From Scenedesmus sp. ARA3 (lineage: Eukaryota > Chlorophyta > Chlorophyceae > Sphaeropleales > Scenedesmaceae): DNA of 64,000 nucleotides. Shown piece after piece: positions 11,944 to 23,585 of this stretch (position 1 is its first letter; every line of letters starts with the position of its first letter). Under the pieces are notes generated by a model. The model did not search any database and was not told the origin of the DNA. It saw only the letters and a list, made by a program, of their open reading frames with translations. The DNA is taken from the NCBI GenBank assembly GCA_004335835.1, contig RWJK01001019.1:22146-86145 (forward strand), in the 5' to 3' direction. The position numbers and the translations under genes are program-made.

Positions 11944-13735
11944 CAGCAGCAGCAACGCAACTGAGTGGTTGCCTTTGAACACTGGGATGTTGCTGCAGCA
12001 CCCGCCCCAGTCCAAGCTGCTGCTGTTGATGCCTTCAAGCACAGTGCCCCTAAAAACAGCTTGCCTTTCTTGTCTTACAACACCACAGCAGGTCCTGCAT
12101 GCAGTTGAATAACACAGTGGCGGCGACAACAGCAGCAGCGAGTGAGTTTCGGTGCTTGCGTGCTACATGCTGCTGCTGTCACCGCATTCGGCCGCCGCCC
12201 AATCATCCACAGGGATGTGTGCAATCATGTTCACAAGCGTGTGATAGCATGACCATCGATGCGAGTACAACGACGTGTACAGACGTTCACCTGTGGGGAT
12301 GATCATGTTGAGTTCCGGCGCTGCTTCTGCCACTGAGTTGAGCCGCCGCCTCAGCATCCACGCCCTACTGTTGTTCATAATCAGGTTCGCAAGACATAGC
12401 AGGATCATGCTCACCTGTGTGAATGATCATGTTGAGCTCAGGTGCTGCTGCCGCCACCGCATTTAGCCGCCGCCCCAGCATCCACCCCCTGCTGTTGGTT
12501 ATCATCAGGTTCGCAAGATATAGCAGGATCATGCTCACCTGTGTGGATGATCATGTTGAGCTCAGGTGCTGCCCCTGCCACCGCATTCAGCCGCCGCCCC
12601 AGCATCCATCCCCTACTTTCCTGCAAAACCATCTGTGCGCATAAATGACACAATGATGCTCACCTGTGTGAATGATCATGTTCAGCTCGGATGCTGCTGC
12701 CGCCACTGCATTCAGCCGCCGCCCCAGCATCCACTCCCGCTGGAATGCGCGCCGCAGCCCAGGCACCGGCTTGGCCATCTTCAACACCTGCATGCAGCCA
12801 ATACAGCAGTACATAAAACGCTGCAAGCATACTGTGGAAGCAAATGCGCCAAACCGTGCACGCCGTGCAGTTGAGTTGCTGTTCACATAAGGCCATGTGC
12901 TGAAAATTACGTGTACGCACATGCAACCAACTACATCTTTCGCCAAACACCTCACCAGCTCGGGTTGCTTGCCATCGCTCGTCAGCTTGTACATGTCAGC
13001 AGAGGTAGCGCTGCCAACATAAATGTGCACAGAACGTCAAACGCGAGTGTGGCATGCCATGCACATACTATCTGCTCACCAGCTCTGGCTGCTTGCCATC
13101 GCTCTGCAGCTTGTAAACGTCAGCAGAGGTGCCGCTGCCCACATGCTTCGCCACCTTTAGGTGGGGAGACAGCTGCGCACCCTCAGCCGCCTCAAATGAC
13201 TCATCTACCTGCATGTAACAGTGTAACATGTTACATAATGTGTCACATGACATGTTGCCTTCGGAGAGTCGATCGCTGGAAGTGGTGTGGCATGCCTCGA
13301 TGGCGCTGCTTGATTTTTAACATCAAAACCTCTACATAACTAAGCATGCCCTGATCCTTGTAGCAGGGTCCATGTAAAGCGCTTGACCAGGGGTACTGGA
13401 TGCTTGCTGCTGGGGGGTTTGACCGACAGATGTCATGGTAAATTCAGGCCAGCAGCCTGAATCTGACACAGCATGCATGCATCAGCACAACCCTGCTCAC
13501 CAATATGCGCTCCTCATCAAACCCACCCTTGTTGCAGCAATTTGGTCAAAGCAAGGACACAAGGTTCATGGTATGTAAAGTAACAAAAACATGTAACATC
13601 ACATAACGCAACCCTTTTCACCAGTATGCGCTCCTCATCGAACCAGAGCTGCTCCGCAAGCAGCGGCTGCTTCTGCTGACGCTGCTGCTGCGTGCCCGAC
13701 TGGTGGGGCCTTCTTGAGCCTGCAGCAGCGTGCAT
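6725..13735 (-). CDS. Kinase-like protein with HGD catalytic loop, 5' end unresolved
   Basis: Probably a phosphotransferase of the protein-kinase fold; substrate unknown. In-phase exons are 13735-13622, 13208-13080, 12787-12664, 11865-11747, 9887-9823, 9591-9438, 8621-8368, 7814-7714 and 6975-6725, giving at least 436 codons. In order: a glycine loop GSGTSADVYKL, a candidate ATP lysine in VLKMAK, a helix C glutamate in FQREWMLG, a hinge-like VLEGINGKSLD, a catalytic loop HGDLRISNIM formed across the junction 9823/9591, and KILDFGHSK with the DFG metal site. HGD instead of HRD is typical of aminoglycoside-phosphotransferase, ABC1 and RIO-like kinases, so a canonical Ser/Thr kinase is not assured. 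A basic C-terminal segment ends at the TGA at 6725-6727. The frame is open a little upstream of the ATG at 13735, and I could not find the true first exon. Nearly every intron carries exon echoes. Confidence 0.75.
7054..7103. other. Assembly gap (50 N) inside a CAG run
   Basis: Fifty N sit between two CAG tracts in an intron of the kinase gene, just before the acceptor of its last exon (6975). The true microsatellite length is unknown. On the sense strand the tract reads CTG. Confidence 0.99.
7315..7665 (-). repeat. Three donor-side echoes of kinase exon 7814-7714
   Basis: Copies at about 7318-7400, 7463-7535 and 7612-7665 repeat the end of the intact exon (LYKLIEDVLDLKLQARFF) with its GTGGG-type donor. 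They lie downstream of the intact exon in the direction of transcription. Confidence 0.8.
7985..8320 (-). repeat. Three donor-side echoes of kinase exon 8621-8368
   Basis: Three copies of the exon end RSDSWRLLRSLATRLDGR with a GTGAG donor, spaced about 115-120 bases, lie downstream of the intact exon. Several have lost the reading frame. Confidence 0.85.
8880..9390 (-). repeat. Four donor-side echoes of the DFG exon
   Basis: Copies at about 8886-8960, 9030-9095, 9172-9240 and 9312-9385 repeat the 3' half of exon 9591-9438, including ILDFGH and the donor. Spacing is about 140 bases. The intact exon is the most upstream copy. Confidence 0.88.
10205..11680 (-). repeat. Large donor-side echo array of kinase exon 11865-11747
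   Basis: At least nine copies of the exon end (SRLEKDASFCDVDFIVMMLQ) plus a CAG|GTGGG donor fill most of a 1.86 kb intron at irregular spacing of about 100-190 bases. All are downstream of the intact exon. Copies differ by substitutions and small deletions, so they are not a simple assembly duplication. Confidence 0.85.
12020..12080 (-). repeat. Acceptor-side echo of kinase exon 11865-11747
   Basis: A single diverged copy of the beginning of the same exon (VFRGTVLEGIN) lies on its upstream side, so this exon has echoes of both kinds. Confidence 0.7.
12285..12620 (-). repeat. Three donor-side echoes of kinase exon 12787-12664
   Basis: Copies at about 12292-12365, 12412-12485 and 12535-12608 repeat MLGRRLNAV...NMIIHTG and the GTGAGC donor with a period near 122 bases, downstream of the intact exon. 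Confidence 0.88.
12945..13030 (-). repeat. Donor-side echo of the glycine-loop exon
   Basis: One copy of the end of exon 13208-13080 (VGSATSADMYKLTSDGKQPEL). The copy has changed the glycine loop. A second short donor-side echo, of the FDEERIL exon end, lies at about 13498-13530. Confidence 0.75.
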
Positions 13736-13739
13736 ACAT

Positions 13740-14433
13740 GCGATGAGCTTGTCACTGGACACTAGCTGCTGCTTCTTCTGCAGCAGCCGCTGCTTTGTGT
13801 TCTTACATGGCTGATGTAGTAGTTATGCACCAGCAGGTCATCAATAGTATGCTTGCTTAGGCTGTGCTGCTGCTCTTGCCAGCAGCAGCACTGGTGCTGC
13901 AGTACTGCTGCTCAGGCCGCTCACCTGCAGGCCCTGCGGCCCCCACCAGAGCATCAGCACGCCTTGGGCCCCTGATGTAACGTTTCCTGCAGCCTAGAGC
14001 TACCAGGGATTGATCCCGGCCCTGGAGGGCGAAGGCCATCGGACTGCAGGTGAATGATGTATTCAAGGATGAGGGGCCGACCAAGCAGTAGTCGTGCTAG
14101 CAGGTAACGGTAATAATCGGCATATAGAAGATAAATCAACAGTTCACGGCGCAGCGACTGCTGCGTGCTTGCGGGAGTCGCCTCAAAAGGGAGAACGAGA
14201 AAGCTGACGTGCAGCCGTTCAGAGCAGTTCAACTGCACAAAATCAACGTCTGAGCTCCTAATTATGATGGATAAAATGCATTCAATCCCTGCCAACTATG
14301 CGTATGCGGGCCACCTGGTCAGCACATCACACGTGACCCCAAACCTTGGAGCACAACGTGCAAACCATGCCCTAACTTCTGTCGAGCCATACGTGTCAGC
14401 GCATCTTCAAGCCAGCAGCTGCTCTCTCTACTG
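13740..14433. other. Region between kinase 5' end and CobW 3' end
   Basis: About 700 bases that must contain the unresolved first exon and promoter of the kinase gene. A short minus-strand frame around 13805-13870 (TIDDLLVHNYYISH before a GTAAGA donor) may be a coding exon, but I could not join it to the next exon. No RNA gene is visible. Confidence 0.35.
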
Positions 14434-16124
14434 TCATTTCCGCTGTAGACACGCCAGCAATGCTTCTTCCAACAGCTGCCAGGTGCTGTTTAGTTGCAGG
14501 CTGGCACCATTCAGCGACAACTTGCCAATGCCAGCCCCTGCCTGTGCTGCACCCTGTGCTTCACTGCACTGGCTGCCGCCACCAGCAGCACCAATTTGCT
14601 GCTGCAGGAATGCATTCAAAGCTGCGTGGAGCTGTGCCTCAGGGTTGCTGGTCACTCCTGTAGCCTCTGCAGTCATAACAGCTGCCGGTGGTGTGCTCAC
14701 AATCACCTCCACCATACTAGGCCCTCTGTAGCACACTGGCTGCAGCTGCAAAGCTTTACTGCTTGCTGTTGACTGCTGCAACTCATCCAGCTCTGTTGTC
14801 GGCGACACAGCTTGCTGCTGCTGCTGCTGCTGCTGCTGGGGTGCTGGCAAAGACAGCGGCATCACCCACTGCTTCTGTGCCACCCGAAACACGCCCTTCA
14901 GCCGCAGCACAGCCGGCTGTACCAGCTGCAGCAGCTGCAGCAGCAGCACTTGGTCAAATATGTCCTGTTGGTCAAACACCCAGCCGCAGGAGCCGCAGCC
15001 AGCCGCCTGTAAGCCTGTGCCAGGCACTCTGCATGGCTGGCCTGCACTTGCAGCATTCACTGCTGCTGCTGGTGCTGCTGTACCTTCCTGTGCAGCCTTG
15101 CTCGCTGGTTGGTCCCGCAACTGCATCCCTTGCAAGCTGGTGTCCGCTGCTGCCTGCTGCTGCCGCGCCCGGCTGCTGCTGCTGCCTGGTTTGACCATCA
15201 GGGCTGCTGCTGCTGCTGACCTAGGTGCATGAAGCCAGCAGGTGTCTAGCTGCCCATGTGCGGAGATGACCACCTGTGAAGCACAGCGTTTGAAACGGCA
15301 GCATTCATGGTGACAGTAAAACCAACGACGCAGAACAGCAGCAGAGAGCAGCCACCAAGTGCTGTGCAGGGCTGTGAAGCCAAGCCTGTGAACTCAGCAG
15401 CATGGGTCATTCGACTGCATACAAAAACCACGCAGAGCAGCAGTGACCTGGCCTGAACGGAATATACACATGATTGCATCTCCTCTGTTCATATGCTGCT
15501 GGTGGCTCCAACATGAGCGACCTCTCGGTATGCTGCGCCAACACGCTCACCCACTTACGCACCAGTGTACAGTGCAATGCATGCTCTGAAACACCACACC
15601 ATGTGATCCAGCACAAGAGAGAGGTGAAACATCACACCATCTGCCTTAACACACACCTACCTCCTGTTTTAGTGGGAACAGCTCGTCTGCTGCCCACTGC
15701 TGCAGAGCTTCAGCAGCGCCTGCTGCTGCTGCGTCTGCCTTGCTTCCTACCAGCACGTCAGCCACTGTCACTTGGTCTGCTGCTGTGCTGTTAGCCATGA
15801 GGGTGGCTGGGTCAAACACAGACAGATCCACCTGGAGATGTATGAGGCAGTGCAGCAGATTGGTTATGTTTGTGGCGCAAGGTGGTGGTTTGATACACAA
15901 GCACGTCACAAGCAGCTTCTCTGCTGTTGGCCATGAGCGCGGCTGGATCAAACACAGACAGGTCCACCTGGAGAAATAAATTGCAGTGCAGCAGACATGT
16001 TGTGTCTGTGGCGCGGCGAGGCGGTGGTTTCATACACAAGCACATGACAAGCAACCTGTGCTCAAATTGCTTGAGGAGATGCACAGCAACACAACACAAA
16101 GCTAGCCGCGGCAGCAGCAGCAGC

Positions 16125-16163
<39 letters not shown>

Positions 16164-16269
16164 GCAGCAGCAGATGACTCACCAGGCATATGACTGCATT
16201 CAATTGCAGCGAGGTGCACAGATGTGGTCCTTGCAGAATATCAATCAAGCCTACAGCAGGAACGCAAAC

Positions 16270-16301
<32 letters not shown>

Positions 16302-17710
16302 TGCAGCATCTCAGAGCAGGCAAGTGCCGTGCACAGCATATGACAGTTTACAATGTTAACTTGCATCGCCTGTGGAGGTTTGCTGCTGATGGGCAGGGCG
16401 GCGCTCTTGTCACAGCCAGTGAGCCCATGCTGATGCAGCCAGCACCATTGCAAGCATAGCTCTTTTGCCAGTATGATACCAAGCCAGAGTCAGTGGATCA
16501 GGCTGTCAGCGTCCTCATGTCAGGCAGCGCGGTTTTCGTCATGGCAACTGCTGGTGTTCCTTACTTCCCTCCCTCCGTACCTCACACGTGTCGGCAACAC
16601 AGCAGACTGTGCCGTGTGTATGGGCCGCACTCACCGCCAGGGTGCCCCAGGCCGCTTGGCTCTATGATGACCCTGCTGCCTGTTGTGCTTTGTTGCTTTC
16701 CTCACACCACCACAGTGCACATTCAAATGCTTTGCACAGCAGCCTGCAAGCTCGCCGCCAGGGTGCCCCAGGCCGCTTGGCCTTATGATGACCCTGTCAG
16801 GCTTTGCCTTACTGCTGTCCACACAGCACCACAGCACACATTCATATGCAATGCAAATGCACGCTCATCTGCACTCACCGCCAGGGTGCCCCAGGCCGCT
16901 TGGCTCGATGATGACCTAAGATGGTGCCAGGACCCATATGTAACTATCCTCTCTCAATGCACAACAGCCTGCAAGCTCACCGCCAGGGTGCCCCAGGCCG
17001 CTTGGTTCTAGGATGAGCCTGTCAGGTTTGGCCTGGCGGATGATCTGCGCAATGGCAGCACTGAGGGGCCCAGAGAGCACGCAGCACATGCACCCTCCTG
17101 CAAGCTGCTTCACCACTGCTGAGCCGTCAGGGCAGCTGGCCTTGATTGCAACAGCGTCCAGGCCTACTGCACCAAACTCGTTGACTATGATGCACCAGAC
17201 TTCATGGCTTGGCTTGTTCTGTGGCAAGGAAGGCATGTCGAAGGGTGATTTTGGGCAGGGGGGTGGCGCTCTGTGGTTATGGGAGTGCATGATGTCATGC
17301 TGGTCAAGGGTACTGTACAGGTACAGAGGGCAGGGGTGCAGCAGGTTTCCTGGCACGGTACTGCTGTTTGTGATGCAGCTCAAATGCTGTTGCATGGAGT
17401 CTGGGGTATGATTGTGGTTTATTTTGTTTTGCAGCTGTGGCGAGGCTGCATTGCTGCTGTGCAGGTGGTGCTGCCCCACCTGCAGCAGGGTGCAGATTGC
17501 CGTGGTTTTGCCCACGCCCAGAGCTCCTGTGATGATTGTAACCGGTATAGGGAGCTTCAGGCGCCGTGGCTGTGTCATTGCTGCAGCGGCAGCCATCCTA
17601 CACTGTTTTGTGTGGTTCAATTGCAGACGTGCGGCAGCAGCAGCAGCAGATGTCTTGGGTCGAGCAGGTGATGAGAGATGCGAGCCATGAGCAACGTTCG
17701 TAGCTGCCAT
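14434..17710 (-). CDS. CobW/COG0523-family G3E GTPase (metal chaperone)
   Basis: Family members are GTPases that insert or traffic metal ions such as zinc or cobalt. Exons 17710-17480, 17218-16981, 16250-16183, 15831-15661 and 15273-14434 join in perfect phase to 515 aa. In order: P-loop GALGVGKTT near residue 62; IIVNEFGAVGLD; the metal-binding GGCMCC motif near residue 120; LILEPSGLGHPGG; VICLVDLSVFDP; VADVLVGSKAD as the guanine-specificity motif; then a long C-terminal domain with RLKGVFRVAQKQW, typical of CobW_C. That domain is stretched by Q/A/S-rich inserts, including a run of nine Q. The first 50 residues are A/S/R/K-rich and could be an organelle targeting peptide. The gene is divergent from the kinesin gene. 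The metal cannot be read from sequence. Confidence 0.92.
15905..15975 (-). repeat. Acceptor-side echo of CobW exon 15831-15661
   Basis: One copy of VDLSVFDPAALMANS with its CCAG acceptor, upstream of the intact exon in the transcript. Confidence 0.8.
16625..16930 (-). repeat. Three donor-side echoes of CobW exon 17218-16981
   Basis: Copies at about 16628-16680, 16745-16805 and 16872-16920 repeat the exon end EPSGLGHPGG and its GTGAG donor, all downstream of the intact exon. Each copy carries the conserved switch-region SGLGHPG motif, so mis-splicing would duplicate a functional segment. Confidence 0.85.
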
Positions 17711-18048
17711 TGGCTTGGTTCAATGTTTGAACGTGCACGACCACACCTTTAATCAAAACCACACGTCGTCGTCGCAGCACTGACCTGTAACAAGGGTTTC
17801 GAACCAGCTCAGCTGGGTCAGAGCATGAAACGAAAGTCCTGAAAGGTCAACAACATACAAAGGGAAAGCAGAATCGAGCGAGACACGCAAATCAATGGGC
17901 TAAGTCGGTATTCAAACACGGCAAAAATGGCAGAGGGGGTGTTCCCGCTGCCTGGAGCAGCGAATGGGGAGCTGGTTGACAGGTTATAATTGATGATAGT
18001 ATTTAATGCGCAGCACATCTGCCCCAGTTCATCTTGTGTCGTGCAATC
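17711..18048. promoter_or_regulatory. Divergent intergenic region, CobW and kinesin
   Basis: The 338 bases between the CobW ATG (minus) and the kinesin ATG (plus) must hold both promoters and 5' leaders unless a leader is spliced. I see no clear TATA box or named motif. Confidence 0.5.
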
Positions 18049-21000
18049 ATGCATCTACCCCAACATGTGCATCCACAGCAACAGATGCACATCTTGCACT
18101 TCCGCAACAGGTTGATGGCCAAGATTGCAGAACTGGAGACAAAGCTTTACGAAAAGGAGCTCGCTGGTAGTGACTTGATTCCTGCTGTGCACTGTGAGTG
18201 TTCAGCGCTGCTGCAGTGGGGTGATGCTGCAGGCAGGCTGCAAGGCAACATGTACACTTCATGCGGACTTATGTCATACCTCAGTGATGTTGCGTAGACA
18301 CGAAGCTTTTCAGAAACTGGAGCATACTGTGTCGGTTCTGCTGCCTTCGCTATGGCTGTCAACACGTGCCTGTCCCTGCCTGTGATGTGCAGCCAGGAGC
18401 ACCAGCAAGAGCTCGCTTACAGCAGCGCCAGCAGTGAATAAGGATCTCCTGCAAGCACTCGGCGACCCAGAAAAGCTTCCAGGATCTCCCACACTAGCGG
18501 CCAACTTCAGCAGCAGCAATAAGCGCGACAGTTGGCTAGGCTCAGTGAGGAACTCACTTGCCAAGTCTCTTGAATCGCTGACAGCAGCAGCAGATGGGCC
18601 TATCAGCAGCACAGATGCAGACAGGTACACCAGCAGGAGCAATTTGAGCAGCAATGATGGCAGCAGCGGCCGGAGCGGCAAAACCAGCTTGGTGCAGGTA
18701 CAGCAGCTTGCAGGAACACAGGCTGCTGCAGGAGAGGCAGCACAACAAAGGCAGGCAGGGGGCTCTGGCAGTGTTACACCTAGGTCAGCAGCAGACGCAG
18801 CCGCAGCAGATGGCAGCAACGCATCTGCAGGCATGCGCAAAAGCACCAGCAGCACAGCACTGGTGCCACTTGCCGGCACTGCAGGCAGCAGTTTCAGCGT
18901 CAACAGCAGCAGTCAACCCAAGTGGAAGAGCAGCTTGAAGCACTACTACAGGTACAGATGCTGAAGCTCACAATAATTCACAATCCTGCAAGCAGTTGTT
19001 TGTCTGCTGATGGCATTACAGTCGCCAACATGCTGTCCTGCAAGCACAAACAATTCAATTCCGAACTGTTCACACTCGCACAACACACATACCATCCAGT
19101 CACCCAACACTGCACGTCTGCCAGTCACAAGCGCATCTCTCAAACACAACTGCCCTGTTCATACGCGTGACGGCATGCTGCTGCAGGTACTACCTGTCAT
19201 CTGCTGAGGTGGATGACGAGACAGGTGACCTCACGCAGCGCGTGCAGGAGGCTGCTGGTGCTGCTCTGGCTGAGGCCAATGAGCGGCTGCAGGAGGCAGA
19301 GATGAAGGTGCAGGCAGCGCAGGTGCGCATGGGTGAAGCCAAGGAACAACTTGAACAGCAGCAGGCAATTTGATGTGAATGCTAGCCAGGCAGCGAGTCC
19401 CTTGTTGGTTGCAAATCTGACACAGCACACTTGGAGGCGGAGATAAGCACAGATGCGCGATGCGTGGTCATCCAGCAGCAGGGAGAGCCGGCCTCCGACA
19501 TGCAACTGGCTGGCACTTTTTACACTGCTGGCGTCTATCCTTTTGCACGCCCCATCAAGCCTTCAACTCATGCTCTACATGCTGCGCGTGTTGCACTGGC
19601 TGATATCACCCTGCAGGCCGCGCAGCAGCAGCTGCAGCAGCAGCTGGCGGCGGCCGAGCAGCTGGCGGCTGATGTGGAGCAGCTCAAGAGTGAGAACCTG
19701 GAGGCGTGGCGCGTGAAGTATGAGCTGGAAGGGCAGATGGCTGCCACCAAGGCCACACTAGAGGGGCTGCAGCGGCAGGGCAGCAGCATGCACAAGGTGC
19801 GCGCAGTGGTCTGGGCTTGATTTGTGTAATTCTGAAGTTGGGGGTCCCTGCTCATGCCTAGCTGCTGCTTGCAGGAGCTCCCCTGATACGGTGTTCAACG
19901 AGACACATGTACAGCGATTACCTAACTGTTTTTTTTATCTGCACCATCATCTGCAGGAGCTGGAGCACATGCGGCAGCAGGCGCAGATCTGGTCAGACGC
20001 ACATGCGCAGGCTTGCTTGCTTGTTTGCTGACCTGCCGCCTGCGTGCACACCATGCTGTTTATGTATGGCGCTGCAGGGCCTGGAGCACATGCGGCAGCA
20101 GGCGCAGATCTGGTCTAAAGCACGTGGGCAGGCTTGCTCGCTTGCTGACGTGCTGACTGCTTGCACACCGCGCTTCTTTGGCTCTGCAGGAGCTGGAGCA
20201 CATGCAGCAGCAGGCACAGATTTGGTCTGACGCACATGCGCAAGCTTGCTTGCTTGCTGCCGCCTGCGCCTGACTCGTGCTGTTCATGTATGGCTCTGCA
20301 GGAGCTGAGCACATGCGCCAGCAGGCGCAGATCTGGTCTGACACACATGTGCCCACCGCATGCTTGCTGACGTTTTGACCTGCCGCCTGCGTGCACACCA
20401 TGCTGTTTATGTATGGCCCTGCAGGAGCTGGAGCACATGCGGCAGCAGGCGCAGATTTGGTCTGACGTCAGCAGCAGCGAGGTGCAGAAGATGCGCGCAG
20501 AGGGCGAGCTGTTGGCAGGGCAGCTGGCAGCACGCAGCGCTGAGCTGGCGGCGCTGCGGCAGCAGCTGACAGACATGGATGCTGAGCGGGACAGGGCGCT
20601 GCAGGAGCGGCAGCAGGTGGGTCACGCATGATTGGCAAAGTGGTGGGGGGACTGGCATGTAGTGCTGAGCTGGCGGCGCTGCGGCAGCAGCTCACAGGCG
20701 TGGAGGGTGGAGGCTGAGCGGGACAGGGCACTGCAGGAGCGGCAGCAGGTGGGTCACGCATGATTGGCAAAGTGGTGGGGCAACTGGCCTGTAGTGCTGA
20801 GCTGGCGGCGCTGCGGCAGCAGCTGACAGGCGTAGAGGCTGAGCGGGACAGGGCGCTGCAGGAGCGGCAGCAGGTGGGTCGTGTATAATTGGCGAGGTAG
20901 TGGGACAACTGGCATGTAGCGCTGAGCTGGCAGCGCTGCGGCAGCAGCTGACAGACGTGGAGGCTGAGCGGGACAGGGCGCTGCAGGAGCGGCAGCAGGT

Positions 21001-23551
21001 GGGCTGTGCAGCGTTCGGGTGGCGGAGGAGCAGTGGTGCCCAGGCGTCCTGCAGTGTGTAGCGTCTGGGACATCAGTAACAGACTTTCCAAGAGCACTGC
21101 AATGTAGGCAGCCCTGCACGCGCACAGTTCCCGGAATCCTGTGATTGCTTGCGTGTCAAACCGTATGTTGCCTTTGCTGCTGCTGCTGCTGCTGCCAGGC
21201 ACTTGAGGAGCGCGACAAGCTTCATGCGCAGCTGCAGCAGGTTGGGTCACTGCAGCAGCAGCTGGCCGCTGCAAGTGCAGCAGCAGCTGCTGCCACCAGT
21301 GCAGCATCAGGCTGGGAGGAGAAGTTCATGCGGGAGCGCGCTGTGAGGAGAAAGCTGCACGAGCAGCTGCAGGTGCGGCTTATGCCTGAGCAGCACAAAC
21401 CCATGGCAGCGGCTTAGCGGCAGGCAGAGGTACATACGAAAGCAGCATAAAATGGCAAAGCATGTCACTGCAGTCACTCAGCTAAGGAATGTGAAGATGA
21501 TGGCTACATGAAGTGCCGTCTTTCAGCGCCATGTTTCCACCAAGTATGCCTGCTTAAGCACTGGGCATATGCGCGTCCTGCCGCATTGTGTGCGCTGTTC
21601 ATGTGCTTGCGCAGGTGCTGCGTGGCAACATTCGCGTGATGTGCCGGGTGCGGCCGGCGCACCAGCAGCAGCAGTCGCCCAGCAGGAGCCCCGCAGCCAC
21701 TGCTGCCTTTGGTGCCGCACATGGCAGCTGCATCGGCTACCCACTGGAAGGGCTGCTGGCAGTGCACGACGCCTCGACTGCGCGGCAGCGGGAGTTTGAG
21801 TTTGATGCGGTGTTTGCGCCTGAAGCTAGCCAGCAGCAGGTGAGCAAGATGCGAGGCATGATGTAAGTCAGGTTACTAGGTGTTGTCTCATTCGGCACAA
21901 ACACAAGTGAGTATGCCTGCCAGACAGCTCAATGTGTCTCAAGCAGCTGATGTTCTGCCTTGTTTCGCCGCCGCCGCTGCTGCTGCTGCTGCCAGGTGTA
22001 TGAGGAGGTGTCGCCGCTGGTGCGCTCCTGTGCTGACGGCTACAACGTGTGCATCTTCGCGTACGGCCAGACAGGTAGCGGCAAGACGTACACAATGGAC
22101 GGCCCGGCAGACAACCCAGGCATCAACACACGCGCACTGCAGGTGTGCTGATGCACCCGCCTGCTTGTCGCATGTGTGCGCTTGCGCTGCTGCAGAGCAG
22201 CCATACTGTGCCCCTGCTGCCGTTCTGCCAGAGTCACTGCTGCATGTGTCAGCCCGTCGCGAGCAGTAGTGCTTGCTTAAACTGTCCTGCTGGTTCCAGA
22301 GCTGCTGCTGCTGCTGCTGCCTGATGCTGCACTGCCCTTGCAGGAGTTGTTCTCCATAGCAGCAGACGAGGTTGACCACTCCTGGTCCTTCCAAGTAGCA
22401 ATGCTTGAGATCTACAACGAGGCAGTGCGGGACCTGCTGGCCATGTCGGCCTCTATTGGAGGCGGCAGCGGCGCTGCGTCAGCAGCAGCAGTAGCGGCTG
22501 CTGCGTCAGCGCACACTGTGGAGGTGTCTGGCCTACCTGCAGGGGAGCTGCCGCCAAACATGGACAGGTGAGTGTGAGCGGCATGCGCATCAGCACGCCA
22601 TGATGTTTGCTTGCAGGGCATCAGAACCCGTCTCAGCACTTCAGCATAGCAGGCTAGCAACCCTGATGCTGCTGACGCCCTTGTAGTGGCATGTTGTTGT
22701 TCCTGCAGGGTGCCTCGCCTGTTGTGCGCAAGGTGTCCAACACAGCCGAGCACAGCAGCCTGGCAGTGCTGCTACTGACGCCTTATGATGTGGCCTGTCT
22801 TTGCAGGGTGCCTGGTGTGGCGCAAGGTGTCCAACACAGCCAGTCATAGCATCCTGGCAGTGCTGCTGCCAACACGTGCTGATGCCATATGACGTGGCCT
22901 GTTTGTCTTTGTTCCTGCAGGGTGCCTGGCCTTGTCTGGCGCAAGGTGTCCAACACAGCCGAGGTGCAGGCTGCCAGTGCTGCTGCTGACGCCTTATGAC
23001 GTGGCCTTTCTTTTTCCCTGCAGGGTACCTGGCCTGGTCTGGCGCAAGGTGTCCAACACAGCTGAGCACAGCAGCCTGGCAGTGCTGCTGCCAACACCTG
23101 ACAATGTGGCCTGTTTTTATTCCTGCAGGGTGCCTGGCCTTGTGTGGCGCAAGGTGTCCAACACAGCCGAGGTGCAGGCGGCGCTGCGGGAGGGTGTCCG
23201 CGCACGTGCCACAGCAGCAACAGCGCTGAACGCTGCCAGCAGCCGCAGCCACGCCCTGGTCAGCGTGAAGGTGCAGGGCGTGCGGGAGGGCAAGGCTTTT
23301 ACTGCCATGATGCACCTGGTGGACCTGGCAGGTACGTGCGAACGCTATGCTGTTGTGATATTTTGATGCTGCAATGCATGCCACCTATCTTCATGCGGTG
23401 CTTGCAAGTCCGCCAAAAAGTGTGCTGAGACTGCTGGGGTGCCGGCAGTGAGTGGTTTGGCCACAGTGTAGACGAGTGCTGGCCAGGAGCTTGCTGCCCA
23501 CGGGCTTGCACTCCACTGGTGTTGAAGATGCGGTCCATCTGCGTGCACCTG

Positions 23552-23585
<34 letters not shown>

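Noticed and set aside
13980..14060. Possible tRNA or hairpin with CCAGGGATTGATCCC
   Set aside because: Only a local inverted repeat; no cloverleaf.
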